Source of the DNA: Atherix ibis
Lineage: Eukaryota; Arthropoda; Insecta; Diptera; Athericidae
DNA length: 64,000 nt
Assembly (NCBI GenBank): GCA_958298945.1
Contig: OY282606.1
Coordinates: forward strand, 72,961,622 to 73,025,621
Reading direction: 5' to 3'
Shown here: piece by piece, positions 1 to 11,907 of the stretch
How the letters are laid out: the number at the start of each line of letters is the position of its first letter
Numbering within the stretch: position 1 is the first letter of the stretch
Program-made: the position numbers and the translations under genes
Notes under the pieces: model-generated
What the model was told of the DNA's origin: nothing
Database searches by the model: none
Seen by the model: the letters and a program-made list of their open reading frames with translations, nothing else

Positions 1-1231
1 AAAACAACTGTTTTTTAAAAAAATAATTTTTTTATTTTTCAATATAATCTCCTTTTACCTCAATACACTTTTCCAACCGTTTTTCCAAAAATTTTATCCC
101 GTCAAAAAAATAGGATTTCGGAAGTTCTGCAAAATACTCATCCGTTTGAGCAATGACGTCCTCGTTGGAAGTGAACCGTCGTCCGCCAAGCCATTTCTTC
201 AGATTGGGGAAAAGAAAATAGTCACTCGGGGCTAAATCTGGTGAATAAGCGGGATGCTGCAACAATTCCATTCTCAATTCCACAATTTTGGCCATGGAAA
301 CAGCGCAGGTGTGCACACGCGCATTGTCCTGATGCAAGAGGATTTTTTTCTTCTTTAAATGGGGGCGTTTCTCTTTGATTTCCTCGCTCAACCGTTACAA
401 TAACGACGCGTAATACGCTCCTTTTATTGTTTTTCCTTTTTCCAAGTAGTCGATAAAAATGATGCCCTGCGAATCCCAAAAGACCGTGGCCATCACCTTG
501 CCGGCCGATGGCACAGTTTTTGCCTTCTTCGGAGCCCGTTCACCCTTGAAAATCCACTGTGATGACTGTCTCTTCGTTTCTGGAGTGTAGTAGTGTATCC
601 AGGTTTCGTCCACAGTGACATATCGACGAAATAATTCGGCAGGATTGCGATGAAAGAGTGCCAACATATCCTCAGAGTCCACTGCACGATTGCGCTTATT
701 CTCCTCTGAGAGCAAACGCGGCACCCATCTTGCCGAAATTTTTTTCACAGACAATTTTTCATGCAAAATTGAAGCGACTGTACCTTGTGATATGCCCGTG
801 GCCTCAACTAATTCGCGCACTTAATTCGCCGATCGTTCAAAATCAGATCGTGGATTTTGTCGAGGATTTCAGGAGTAGACACCTCAACTGGGCGTCCTGA
901 ACGATGTTCATCTTTTGTGGATGAACGGCCACGTTTAAATTCATTCACCCAATTGTAAACCGTCGCAAACACAGGTGCAGATGTGCCATGAACTGCATCC
1001 AACTCGGCTTTGATTTCTTTCGGGCTTAAGCCTTTCAAATGGAGATGTTTAATGACAGCCCTAAATTCGCTTTTTTCCATTGTTATGCACAAATAAATGT
1101 CGTTAACTTTAATCGACGATAGAAATTGACCTACGCTATGGATCGAGCTGAAATTTTGACAACTTTCCTGTCGATAATGGTACTTACAAAAAAAATCTTG
1201 GGTTTTCTAAGGCCTTATTGAACGACCCTCG
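1..1231 (-). mobile_element. mariner element, family M1, copy a (runs off window start)
   Basis: The right inverted repeat ends in the bases cgaccctcg at 1231 and is followed by a TA target site, matching the right end of the second M1 copy near 6.6 kb. The left inverted repeat is not seen, so the element starts at or just before base 1. The transposase lies on the minus strand and fills nearly the whole length. Two lesions break it (see the pseudogene entry), so this copy is dead, but it is the most complete of its family here. Confidence 0.9.
32..1080 (-). pseudogene. mariner transposase, DD34D type, one frameshift and one stop
   Basis: Start chosen at the ATG at 1080 (MEKSEFRA). The N-terminal helix-turn-helix region reads to about 820, where the frame shifts. 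The catalytic part follows: WVPRLL linker, first Asp in VTVDETW, second Asp in HQDNARVH, third Asp in APSDYFLF, with 34 residues between the last two, the classical mariner spacing. An in-frame TAA at 395-397 interrupts the protein just before the second catalytic block; the frame continues unchanged afterwards to 32. All three catalytic aspartates are still encoded, so decay is light and probably recent. Confidence 0.88.
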
Positions 1232-2419
1232 TATTAACTTGATATGTAAACTTACTCCACATAACTATATTCTATATGTACAATATATATATAGACTGGT
1301 TTTTATGAAATTGGCCTAAGTAAAGAATCTAAAAAAAAGGAATTATTTCGCACTGCAAAATTTGAATTGTAAAAATCAAGTTGGTCGTTGCGTCATTAAA
1401 TAAAATTCAGTTAATTTTTATTTTGACAATAGACTAAGTCACTTGAACTCTAGTGAATTTGTGATTTTTGCAATAATCAATTAATTATTTTACTAACAGA
1501 TATTTTAGATAATAATAATTCAAGTTAAGTTCCAATTTATCTATCAAACAAAAAATCCTAATAATTTCTTAAATAATTAACAAAAATTCAAAAAATATCT
1601 CGTCGCGGTTTCCTCCGTACATTTTTATTTACTTTACTTTGGAACTATTCCATCATCAAAATAATCGCAAAATCCAACAAACCCCAAAATCTTCCTACCT
1701 CATATAGACACATAAGTAGCCTTCCCATTTGATCAAAAATTCCGCATTTGATCTAAAACGTTGATATCCTATTATTGAAATCGAGGGTGTGATTGTTCAG
1801 CATAGTTTAGATTTTGAACTGAGTATTCCATTAAACAGCAGTGTCATCGCATGGCCTACTACTTAGCATACTTGCTAGATCGAAACAAATCTCAGGGTCA
1901 CTTCTTGACATTTCACGCACTTTCCACCGCATATGGCACCATAGATTGCTGTCGAAGCTGCAACCAATTTTACCATCCTAAAATCCTATCTCTTCAGATA
2001 GCTGAAAATATCGAGATTTCTTACATTTATCTATTACCGCTAGCGTCCTTCAAAATAAATACTTTTGCTTTTAACTTTTTATATCCAGCAAAATTCTTTA
2101 TTGTTTCGTATTACAAGTTACTTTGAAGACATTCTGTACACCAGAAACTATATTCCTAAGCCCGCTGCTTCACACGAGACTTGTTTTTCTGCTTGTTTTT
2201 TTGCTTGCTACCGTGCTGGCTGCGGTGCTAGAAATAACGCCACTGCTTATTTTCAATCTGGATTTCAGAATCAGAAACGGTTCTATTTTTCGTGTTTATT
2301 TTGTTGCTTATTTTAATAAGAGCCTATGAAAAATATTATTGTCACGTGGGCTTTTTGAGCAAATGACACATACGTTTATTTACATTTTGGAAATGCATAT
2401 AATATCTGACTTAAATATA
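1232..2419. other. AT-rich spacer
   Basis: No open frame with coding character, no recognisable repeat. Short open frames at 1851-2329 have no motif or splice context I trust. Confidence 0.5.
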
Positions 2420-2612
2420 CGAGGTCTGATCAAAAAGTATCGTGAATTTTGAAAGCTTCGCGGGTTACGTATTTTCGATTTTTTGGGGCGTTATGTTGGT
2501 ACTCATGTTTCTCACTTATACCGACAAGTTCAGCAATTTTGAATGTTCAGTTAATTTTTGACAGCTGCTTTGCTTGCACGTGTTTTGGCTCGTCTTCGAA
2601 TTTTGCAAAATT
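2420..2612 (+). mobile_element. solo 5' fragment of mariner family M3
   Basis: Begins after a TA with the M3 terminal repeat (cgaggtctgatcaaaaag) and runs through the family's 5' leader, including the tgcttgcacgtgttttgg stretch shared with all other M3 copies. Homology stops near 2612, before any catalytic coding sequence. No matching 3' end lies downstream, so it is a truncated end. Confidence 0.8.
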
Positions 2613-3633
2613 TACTGACGGAAGAAAAATTTAACCTCAAAATAGTCAACCACAATACTGAGTTTACTCACACAAAAACAATAAAAACTGAGTTTATTCA
2701 CACATAAACAATACTGGCAAAAATATGACTCTTCAACATAACCAACGAACCCGCTAAGCCATCTATTTTCATTTTGGGAACTAAAATACCCTACCGTCAA
2801 TTGTATGCGTAACTACTCATGCGAACTACTCATTTGTACGAGCAAGAGTAGCTGCGAGTAGCTAGAAGTACTTGTTAGTAGCAAAATTTTCCCAATGGGA
2901 TACAGCTATAATTGCAACAAATGCTTCTTTGGACTGGACTACCACAACATTCATTTATTAGAGACCTCTGTACTTCATTTCGGAAACGTCAACAGAACGC
3001 AATACAAAGGCAACTGTAACTTGAAGAAGTTCGAGTAATGGCTGTTATTAGTCACTAATAAGTTGAGGACTTCGAGTAATGACTGTTATTAGTTACAAGT
3101 AGTCCTCAACTTACCTTGCACCTCACAAACCCACAAGTAGTCCTCAACTTACGCCAGCTCGTCGTCAGATGCGTCACTAATTTGCGAGGGAGCATGGTGG
3201 CTGAACTATAGACCAATAGAGATCCGTTTTATTTTCTGGACAAAAGGTATATACAGTTTCTGAATTAACTGTCGAATAATGAGACGCTCAACTGTCTCTA
3301 TCGGTAGTTCCAGTTATATTCGTCAGCGGCATTTTTTTGTTTATGTATGGTTTCGATTAATTGACCTTCTAAATTTTAATCAATTAATTATTATAAAATT
3401 ATGAACAACATTTACTTCGGATAATGTTGTAAATTCCAAATAGAGCAGTAACCTAAAAAATTATCAATTCCTATACATTTTCTCCCTTTACGCAACTATT
3501 GAATTTGTTCAAAATAAGATTTTCCATGACACACAATGTATAGTTTGACGTTTCACCTTTTGTGTTGTACCGAGTTGAAAAAATAAAAATTTAAATTACA
3601 AGCAATTAAAAGCCGTAGAAAATAATTTATGTA
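2613..3633. repeat. Spacer with short tandem and inverted repeats
   Basis: A roughly 30-bp unit containing ctgagtttactcacacaa is repeated at about 2658 and 2688. Around 3029-3150, a unit beginning ttcgagtaatg occurs twice and the block agtcctcaacttac twice, with aagttgaggac as an inverted partner, giving hairpin potential. No gene seen. Confidence 0.5.
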
Positions 3634-4420
3634 CGAGGTCTGTTCAAAAAATATCGCGAATTTTGTGTTTTTTCAAAAATTATTTATTCATGAATATCCA
3701 TTTTGTCCCCTTCAAATACCAGATATTATACACTTGTGCCAACGTTTTTTGCAATCCTTGAAGCACTTCAAAAAATTATTTTTGGTGATCTTCTTCAGCT
3801 CCTCCTTCGATGCTGTCTTTATCTCCGCAATCGTCCTTTCATGGGGCTCTTCATTTTCGGGGACAAGAAAAAGTCACGAGGGCCAGATCTGGGGAATACG
3901 GTGGCTGCGGTGTGTTGTTTTTGCCAAAAAATGGCAAAAGCCAATTTTTGTTCTTCCACAAATCCGGGCGTTTCTGGCGGATTGCTTCGCGCAACTTGCG
4001 CATAACTTGTAGGTAATATTCCTTATTAACCGTTCTACCCTGTGGCAAGAACTCATGGTGCACTACGCCCCCGCAATCGAAGAAAACTGTAAGCAAAACC
4101 TTCACATTCGACCGAACTTGGCGCTTTTTTCGGTCTTAGCTCGTGCGGCAGCTTCCATTGGGATGATTGAGCTTTGGGTCCGCGTCATAACCATAAACCC
4201 ATGATTCGTCACCAGTTATGACCCTCTGGAGCAAATTTGGGTCGTTGCGGACAGAGTCCAACAGGTCCTTAGCAATGTTAATGCGATGCTGTTTTTGGTC
4301 GAAATTGAGCAAAAATCGAAATTAACTGAACATTCAAAATGGCCGAACTTGTCGGCATAAGTGAGAGACATGAGTACCAACGGAAATTCAAAATTCGTAA
4401 TACTTTTTGAACAGACCTCG
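3634..4420 (-). mobile_element. Deleted mariner, family M3, normal polarity
   Basis: Flanked by TA on both sides (3632-3633, 4421-4422), with the M3 repeat at each end. The minus strand carries transposase pieces: a GDESWVYGY-type block near 4190, the VKVLLTVFFDC block, RQKRPDLWKNKNWLL, then PPYSPDLA. The N-terminal DNA-binding domain is missing (leader joined almost directly to the FDQKQHR region), and the HHDNAPAH block with the second catalytic Asp is deleted. It is non-autonomous and has no long intact frame. Confidence 0.85.
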
Positions 4421-4731
4421 TATATATTTCATGTGAAAACTTTTCAGTTACAAACTAATGTTAATATTTCGCATTGTGAACTCAAAACACACAAGTTTTC
4501 TTTCCTACAAGCAACCAAACAAATCGGCGTCAATTTTAAGCTCCTCCAATTTCCGCTACAGTTATAGTATGTATAGGAGTATGGCACTGTAGTCAGTAAA
4601 AGTACCAGGTTTGTATATAGAGTAGTACAGATACCAGGTTGGTGTATAGGAAAACCATGAAACGAATCGTGGTATCAATACAAGGATTTTTTTTTTTTTT
4701 TATTTGACAGGTTTCATTTCTACATTATACA

Positions 4732-5349
4732 TTATAACACATAGTCATGAGACAAAGTCGCTCCTATGGAGCATATAGCGGCACAGAGAATACACGTCTC
4801 TAGTTGGTGGTAGAAGGCTTCTTTTTTGTTGGCGTCATCATCTATAACTTCGGTTGGGGCATAGCACTGCACGATGGTGATGTTTCGGAACTTCGAGTGG
4901 AGCCTGACTGTCAGAAGGCGGTCGGAGACCGGTTTGTAGTCCATAAGAGATCTCTTTTTGCGTTGGCCGATAGGATCAATCCGACTCCACAGTGGTGGCC
5001 GCTGTAGATGAAGTGTTCCACCCGTCTGCGTTGTGAGGGCTCCCTTGATGTTTCCACCTTGTCTCGGAGATTCCCAGGATGTCGAGGTTGTAAGCGTTTT
5101 TGGGAGAGAAGCCAGTCGAGAAGTTTTTTTTTTTGGGAGAGAGTTCCGCACGTTCCAGGTTCCTATTCGGGCTGTTCGATGGAAATAAGATGAGTTTTTT
5201 GCCTGAAGTACGGTACGGTTGATACTTCTTGTGCTGTTTCTGGATAAGGTGGTTTTTATAGCTTGCGGCTTATCAGGCCAGCGAAGTAACCTCCAGTGAC
5301 GTTGGGGGACCCTACGGACTACATATAAGGCTTGTAATCGGCCTCTCAC
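4732..5349 (-). pseudogene. Non-LTR retrotransposon endonuclease fragment
   Basis: The minus-strand frame contains RIGTWNVRN near residue 62, the conserved first motif of the apurinic-type endonuclease of LINEs, then KPVSDRLLTVRLHSKFRN and TIVQCYAPTE, the later endonuclease motifs, and an AFYHQLE block. The middle is frame-shifted (a K-rich homopolymer near 5124-5135 is the likely site) and everything after the early endonuclease domain, including reverse transcriptase, is gone; the frame ends in the element's 3' tail. The phrase pattern resembles RTE-like LINEs, but the clade is not certain. Confidence 0.7.
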
Positions 5350-5360
5350 CCCGGCACCAT

Positions 5361-5391
5361 GCCGAGATAGCCGCAGCGGGAATCGAACCCA
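5361..5391 (-). promoter_or_regulatory. tRNA-like B-box segment
   Basis: On the minus strand gggttcgattcccgctgcgg matches a tRNA T-arm with the pol III B-box consensus GGTTCGANNCC. It lies about 55 bp downstream of the 5S-like head. No complete cloverleaf could be folded by eye, so a tRNA gene is not claimed; a second, tRNA-derived promoter part is an inference. Confidence 0.5.
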
Positions 5392-5442
5392 CTACCTACC
5401 GAGTGTGAGTCGGTCGACACACACACGGTTAAACCTGCGGCA

Positions 5443-5523
5443 CGCGGTGTTCCCAAGCGGTCACCCATCCAAGTACTAACCACGCCCAGTCCTGCTTAAC
5501 TTCGGTGATCGGACGAGAAGCGG
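5443..5523 (-). ncRNA. 5S rRNA-derived segment (head of retroelement)
   Basis: The minus strand reads ttctcgtccgatcaccgaag, then ttaagcag, gttagtacttggatgggtga and ccgcttgggaacaccgcg, the 3' two-thirds of a eukaryotic 5S rRNA, including the internal promoter elements (A box, intermediate element, C box). The 5' third of the 5S gene is absent, and the sequence runs on directly into non-5S sequence, so this is not a functional 5S gene. It probably supplies a type 1 pol III promoter for the retroelement. Confidence 0.88.
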
Positions 5524-5646
5524 TGGATCCAGGACGGCACAGCCGCAGAATACAAGGATTATTCATCGCATATTAGCTTCTTCAGCTGATATTTAGCTGA
5601 TATTAGGTGACACATATATGTCACCTATATATAGCGTTGATAGCTA

Positions 5647-6603
5647 CGAGGGTCATTTAACAAGTACTTAGCCTACAAAAGAAAAACGAAAATTTTGGAA
5701 AGGTGGCAATTTATTTTTCCACATAATCTCCTTCAAGCTCGATACACATGGCCCAGCGATGCTCTAACTTTTTTAACCCGTCCAAAAAATACATTTTCTC
5801 GATATGGATCGATGTGGATCACACCTTGTGAATCCCAGAAAACGGTGGCCATCACCTTTCCGGCCGATCGAACAGTCTTCGCCTTCTTCGGAGCACGTTC
5901 GCCGGGTGAAGTCCACTGTTTCGACTGTTCCTTGGTCTCTGGTGTGTACCAGTGCATCCATGTTTGGTCGACGGTCACGAAACGACGGAAGAACTCCGCT
6001 GGATTGCGCTGAAACAGCGCCAAACACGTCGCCGATGTGGTCTCACGGTTGCGCTTGTTTTCCGGTGTGAGCAAACGCGGCACCCATCGCGCCAACAGCT
6101 TTCTCATGCCCAGTTCTTCGTGTAGAATATGATGCACCGTTCCTACTGCGATGCCCACAGTCTCAGCTTTCTCGTGAACCTTCAATCGACGGTCTGCCAA
6201 CACAAGATCGTGGACTTTTTTAACGTTTTCCTCCGTAGCAGCCGTTTTCGGGGCACCTGGGCGTGGCTCATCAAAAACCGACGTGCGGCCACGAACAAAC
6301 TCGTTGAACCAATTCTTGACGGTCGCCATCGCAGGAGAAGAGTCACCATACACAGCATCCAAGCGATCTTTGATTTCGCTGCGCGTTTTCCCTTCCAAAA
6401 ACAAGAATCTAATCACCAAACGATATTGTTCTTTTTCCATTTTTGTGCAACCGACCGACACGCTCGCTTTCAAAGGCTCTCAAAACAAAACTAATAAAGG
6501 GAATCGACTGAAACTTTGACAGTAGGCTACTAAAAGAATGTACTGCACGATGGTAAATTTCTTTTGTGACAGCAGTTCCATCGGGCTTGTTGAATGACCC
6601 TCG
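5647..6603 (-). mobile_element. mariner family M1, copy b, internally deleted
   Basis: Terminal repeats cgagggtcatttaacaag (left) and cttgttgaatgaccctcg (right, inverted) with TA duplications at 5645-5646 and 6604-6605. Length is 957 bp, roughly 300 bp less than a full mariner; the loss lies inside the transposase. Same family as copy a at the window start. Confidence 0.92.
5733..6440 (-). pseudogene. mariner transposase, catalytic core deleted
   Basis: Start taken at the ATG at 6440 (MEKEQYR). An uninterrupted frame carries both helix-turn-helix motifs of the N-terminal domain, the WVPRLL linker and the first catalytic Asp (VTVDQTWMH). After VIHID the sequence jumps across a deletion of about 100 codons straight to the C-terminal end in a shifted frame, so the second and third catalytic Asp are missing. 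What remains could still be an intact DNA-binding protein of about 235 residues, able in principle to bind M1 ends without cutting. Confidence 0.85.
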
Positions 6604-9600
6604 TAGCTACGTTGAATACAATGTATGTGTCACCTAATATCGATAGCAGATGAATGTCCCGAGCATAAAGTATTTTTATTTTTTCCTAAATTGCGTTAGC
6701 TTAGAATAAATAAAATCTACGTGCACATCATGTTCTTTGTCATTTCCTTCCTTGTCCATCATACGAATGTTTGCTCAGAATTGTCCAGATAACCACCTCT
6801 TAATAACAGTTATCGATAATGTGTGTTATAACATTCCATATATTCTTTACAACATACAGTTTATCCCTTTTTCTGATAGATGGGATATGATAATATTATT
6901 TCGATAGAATGGCGCATTTATGGATTATAATAAATTTAACTTGTAAAAAATTAACGCATTATGGTCAAATAGCACATCGACAGACAAATAATTTTCTTAG
7001 TTTTTTTTTGAAAAGCAAATAAACTATATTAAAAAAAACGATTTTCATTAAAGTAGTTTGAAATGAATTCAATATTATATGTTATATTATTTTTCTCTCA
7101 TAAAACTTTAGCATTTGTGGTATTATTTTTCTTTATTAATCTGCTCACTCTATCTCTATTTAAGAAAAAAAAACAATAAAAATAAATAATAATAAAATTA
7201 AAAAACAAAAAAAAAATCAAACTAAAACAAAATAAAATTTCAGAATAAAAGGAAAAAATATTACTTACAATTGAATTTAAATTTTCCGAAATGAGTTTTG
7301 CTAATTAAAATTTTTTATTGATTATTGTAGTTTTTATTTTATTTAAACTTTTTGTCCAAATTTATTGTTATCTTAGAAATGTTTAGAAATTAATTAGCTT
7401 TTAGCATAAACCAAAGTTAAAATTTTGTGTGTAAGTGTGCGTGTATATTTTTTCAATTTAATTTGTTAATTTTTATTTATTGTTTGTTTTATTTTTCTCT
7501 CCTATTTTTATACTCGTACAAATTCAGAAGAGCATGCAGTTGATGCGTGCGACAACATGGCACATTTGATAGTTTGGCGAATAGTTACGTAAGATGGTAT
7601 TTTTATTTTTTTTTCCCTTTTTTTCTATTAAGAAATAATAATTTTCTTTTTTTTGTTCAAATTATGTTTGTATTTAAAAGAAGGATAAACTAACAAGTAA
7701 AGGAAAATACGACTTTTATGAAAAGCATAAGAATTGGGTGCAAAAGGTTATGATATCTCTTGTTATTTTGACGCCATCTTGTCTTTCACCACTTAAAAAA
7801 AAAGTCTTTATTCTCATCTTTTTGCTTGGTTTTTTTCTTGATTAACGTGAAATAATTAAAAAAAATTAAACAATGCATGAATAACAACAACAAAAATTTT
7901 AAATTTTAAATGAAATTTATGTAATTGTACTGCCATCATTCGGCAAAATGTTAAACCTAAAATGACACATTTTTTGTGTGTTTACTTTTAAAATATACGA
8001 TTAAAAAAATGGCGTCATACTTAAAAGATATTATAACACTTTCCCCTCACTCTGTATATTTTTATCAAATATTAAACTTATGTCTATATTTTTTTTCTTT
8101 TATTTGCATTATAACTCAAGATTGGCAATAATTTACATAGTACATATTTAAGTTTTGTTTTTTGTGAATATTTATTGTTTTTTTTGTTGTCCACTTAATT
8201 TTTTCATGAACCAAAAAAATTCCCGTCAATTTAAATATTTTCTTGATAAAATCTTGTTTTTGTAAATGTTGATTTATTTTTAAGAGGTCCCTCTTGGTAG
8301 TAAATGGGAGCCTGTGGCATACGTGATAATTTTGTAAATGTTATTTTGTGTAATTCTTTTAGTTAATTTTGTAATTTTTTTGTAAATGTGAAAGAAAACG
8401 AACTACTGAGTCAAAAATACTGCAGTTTTTTGTTGTTTTTTTTAAAAACATTTTTTGAAATGGTAGTATTTATAACATATTACTAATGGAGAATATTTTA
8501 ACCTACTTTTGGTAGGGTTCCTGTTCTTAAGGTTGGTATATATTTCGCGCTCGCATCTAACAAGTGCTCTTTAATTTCTTCTTATAGGATACAATGAAAT
8601 TTCCGCTATATAATTGGTGAAAGCAACAGATCTTTATGTAATCTCTTTCGTTTTCAGTTTAATCAATTTAATTAGATTTTAACGGTAGTCACTATCAAAA
8701 AACTTTAAAAGGCATTTGTTAATATCCATTGTATTAGAAGTTCCTTTTAGTAACAAATTTCTCTACTTACTATTTTATATAGTTTTTGTATATATTTAAT
8801 ATATTTCCTGAAAAGTTGTTAGTTGTGGGCACTTTCTTATGGAAATAATGGTATTTTTGTGGGAATATTTCCATAAAAGTAATTTGTAAAATTAAAATTT
8901 TCTCCTATTATGTTTCTGATTAAAAGTGAAATGACTTTCTGCCTTTCAAACCTTAATGTTATTTTATAATGTGTTAGCAGAAATTTTAGTAATTTTATAT
9001 TGAAAAGTAGAAGGTGAGAATTCGGATGCTTCCTTGCAAATTTTCAAGTGGTCTAGAATTTTTTTCCCATACCGGAACAATTTTAGTAAAAACATTTTAG
9101 TAGCTTATTATTTATTTAGAATACTTCCAAAACTACAGTTTCTATTTTATAATTCAACATTAAAATGTCACATCCTAAAAATATCACGCATTTAAGTGAA
9201 CTTTTTATAAGTTTGGATTTTAATAACATAATCGAATAATCACTTTCAACTGAAAAGTTTAGATTGCAATATCGGCGAAAATAAATAGCTTTACGGTTGA
9301 CTAATTATAAACATGCTGACCTCGATCTATTTAGTATCTCTTTAGCATCTGGTAAAGCCGTTAGGCCCTATAGTAGAAAAGATCCAAAAAAACGGCAACA
9401 TCAATGAGTACAGTCCTGCAGGGAAATAACCCCAATATATGAGTCGATCTCAAAGACATTAGGCAAGGAATCGTCTTTCAACCTTACTAACTAAGGAAAT
9501 TTAACGTGATTCTTTTTTCTGAAGTTCAATGGATTCCATTTATCCATACACTTGCACGCTCTTTAAAAGCATTACAAATATTTTTCTTATAATGTTCTAA

Positions 9601-10641
9601 AGAAATTTCTTTCAACGCGAATTCATATAAAAAATAGAATCAATATTGGATTTTCTATTGATACGTTAGTAATATAAAACTAAGACATTTGATATGTCAT
9701 CCTTTTATTTCACGTGATAAGCCAGCGAAATTTCTTAGATTGTTCGAGATTATCGTAGCCAATCCGCATTACGTATTCTTATCACATCAATTTTATACAT
9801 GACTCATTTATTATATAGCTGTTTATCTAATCAACTAAACTCAAAATTAACATTCCAAAATATAAGTATCCAAATGACCAAGTTATGTGATTTCATATCA
9901 GAATATTTCTTAAAGACACTAGGAAGAAAAATTTATCAAATTTAGTGAATTGTAAATAAAATTGTACAGATACGAAAACTTCGGTAAAATTATAAATTAA
10001 TCCATTTCTTTTTCCAAAACACAATCTATGAGATTCAGGTCAGGTGATTGGTATTCACTCAAAATATATAAAAGATGGAAATTATTTTATCATCGTCAAC
10101 GGCACAACAACCAGGAGTCTGATCATGCCCAATTGAAGTTAACAGCAAATGTCCCCAAGTCTACCTTTCTATTCAAGACCTTTCAATCCACTTATTTGGC
10201 ATCTTGGCTACTGCCAACGCCTCAACGAAAGTTTCTTATTTGTCTTGAATAATGAAAACTCTAGCCAATTTCGATGAAATTTCTTACATTTCATCAAGGA
10301 TCTTATGGTCATAATATGGTTAATAATTTTCATTTTTTTTTAGTTCATTCTGATTTTTTGTGACCAACATTTCAATTATCGGAAGACAAAGTTCCCGTTA
10401 ATTAAGCCTTTTATTTCAATTATCGGAATATTTTTTGGAATCATTTCTTAATGACGGTAAGGCCGCCCTCTTTTTATAAGATCATAAATATTGCCAATAA
10501 AGACTCCTAGGAAAGTGGATGCTCTTCATTGGCAATATTTATGGTCCAGCAAAATGTTCTAATGATCCTATCTTCAAAGCATGTGATTTTTAGCGGAAAA
10601 CTCATATTATTTAAATAAAAATTATTTAGCAATCCATTGTA
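6604..10641. other. Long AT-rich non-coding stretch
   Basis: Dense A/T homopolymers and no coding-like frame on either strand. It could be a long intron or a 3' untranslated region of a plus-strand gene ending further right, but I see no exon in it. Confidence 0.4.
10482..10545. repeat. Short inverted repeat
   Basis: Arms ataaatattgccaat and attggcaatatttat, 15 bases each, separated by about 28 bases; perfect pairing by eye. It could be the remains of a small inverted-repeat transposon or a hairpin. Confidence 0.65.
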
Positions 10642-11907
10642 CCAGGTGTATAAGCTTAAATTTTTATTCAACAAAACACATGTTTTTTTAATAGAAAGCA
10701 GAAACTAATTTATTCAAAGTACTTGCCTTCACTAGCTACACATTTTTCCCATCTCTCGGGCAATTTGTGGATACAATGCCAAAAAAATTCCTTCTCTTTC
10801 GAGACAAACCACTCATCAAGCCATTTTCGGACGTCTTCGTCAGAATCAAAGTGCTGCTCAGCGAGCGCGTGGCCCTTCGACGAAAACAGGTGGTAGTCGG
10901 AAGGGGCCAGGTCTGGTGAAAAAGCGGGATGGGGTAGCACCTCCCAGTTGAGTGTCTCCAAGTAGTTTCGAACCATTTTTGACGTGTGCAATGGTGCGTT
11001 GTCGTGGAGGAAAATCGGTTTGTCATATCTTTGTTGATAATCCGTCCTTTTTTCACGTAGAGCACGGTGCAATTTGATCAGTTGTTGGTGGTAGCGATGG
11101 GCATTGACAGTTTCACCAGATTTCAACATCTCATAGTAGACGATACCCTGCTGATCCCACCAAACGCACAGCATCGTTTTCCGTCCGAAGCGATTTGGTT
11201 TTGGGGAAGATGTTGATGGTTGGCCGCGATCAACCCACGATTTCTTGCGTTTAGGATTCTCCAAATATATCCACTTTTCATTGCTCATCACAATACGATG
11301 CAGGAACGATTTTCTTTTTTGTCTGGCGAGCAAGATTTCGCATGTGTTTTGGCGTCGCTCCATCTGCCTATCGTTCAATTCATGCGGCACCCATTTTCCG
11401 ATCTTTTCAATCTTCCCTATGACACACAGATGAATGGAAATGGCTGGTTGAGTAACACCCAATTGTTCCGTGAGCATTTTTTGCAATTGGGTATTGTCTT
11501 CGTCCAAATGAGCCTGCAATTGATGGTCCTGAAACCTTCCTAGGCCAATTTTTACGATTCTTGTCCCACAAGTCAAAATTGCCATCTTTGAACCGACGAA
11601 ACCAATCTCGGTACGTTGTTTCCGATAAAGCACTGTCACCATAGGCCTCCATAAGCATTTGATGCGATTCGGCAGCCGATTTCTTCAAATTGAAGCAGAA
11701 AAGCAGAGCTTCCCGCATATTCTCTTTTACTCGCACAAAACTAGACATGATTACCAAAGGAAAAATGTATGTTGTTGTACGAAATTGCTGACAATGTGCA
11801 CTGATTAATGTTGACAGATGTCAAACTCATAAAAGAAAAATATAGCGTGCCCATGGTAGCTTAATACGCTCACTAACGCCATCTAGGATTTAAGCTTATA
11901 CCCCTGC
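10642..11907 (-). mobile_element. mariner family M2, copy a, near full length
   Basis: Ends are ccaggtgtataagctta (left) and taagcttatacccctg (right, inverted), with TA at 10640-10641 and 11908-11909. Length is 1266 bp, normal for a mariner. The transposase fills it on the minus strand. A second, more damaged copy sits in an intron at 37.3-38.4 kb. Confidence 0.92.
10710..11748 (-). pseudogene. mariner transposase, DD34D, frameshifted, first Asp lost
   Basis: Start at the ATG at 11748 (MSSFVRVKENMREALL). The N-terminal HTH reads to about 11545, where a frameshift separates it from the rest. The remaining frame runs to 10710 and carries KIGKWVPHELNDRQ, FLHDNAPLHTS (second Asp) and FSPDLAPSDYHLF (third Asp), 34 residues apart. 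The first catalytic Asp is changed: VMSNEKWIY here, against VTGDEKWIY in the related copy at 37.8 kb. So this copy has both a frameshift and a catalytic substitution. Confidence 0.85.

Larger units (their letters stand above)
4677..5560 (-). mobile_element. Retroposed element with 5S-rRNA-like head and poly(A) tail
   Basis: Element body is 4689-5548 on the minus strand. The 12-bp word aatacaaggatt flanks it perfectly at 4677-4688 and 5549-5560, a target-site duplication. On the minus strand the order is: 5S-rRNA-like head (5523-5443), a tRNA-like B-box segment (about 5390-5361), a stretch encoding LINE endonuclease motifs, a short 3' region and a terminal A run (T run at 4687-4701 on plus). 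Target duplication plus poly(A) shows retroposition by a LINE-type mechanism. At about 860 bp it is either an internally deleted LINE or a long SINE built from a LINE with a pol III head. Confidence 0.85.

Noticed and set aside
4590..4655. Words taccaggttt and taccaggttggtgtata resembling the M2 mariner terminal repeat
   Set aside because: Only a partial match, no second end and no transposase nearby; could be chance or an old solo end.
5443..5523. A functional 5S rRNA gene
   Set aside because: The 5' third is missing and the segment is inside a unit with a target duplication, so it belongs to a retroelement.
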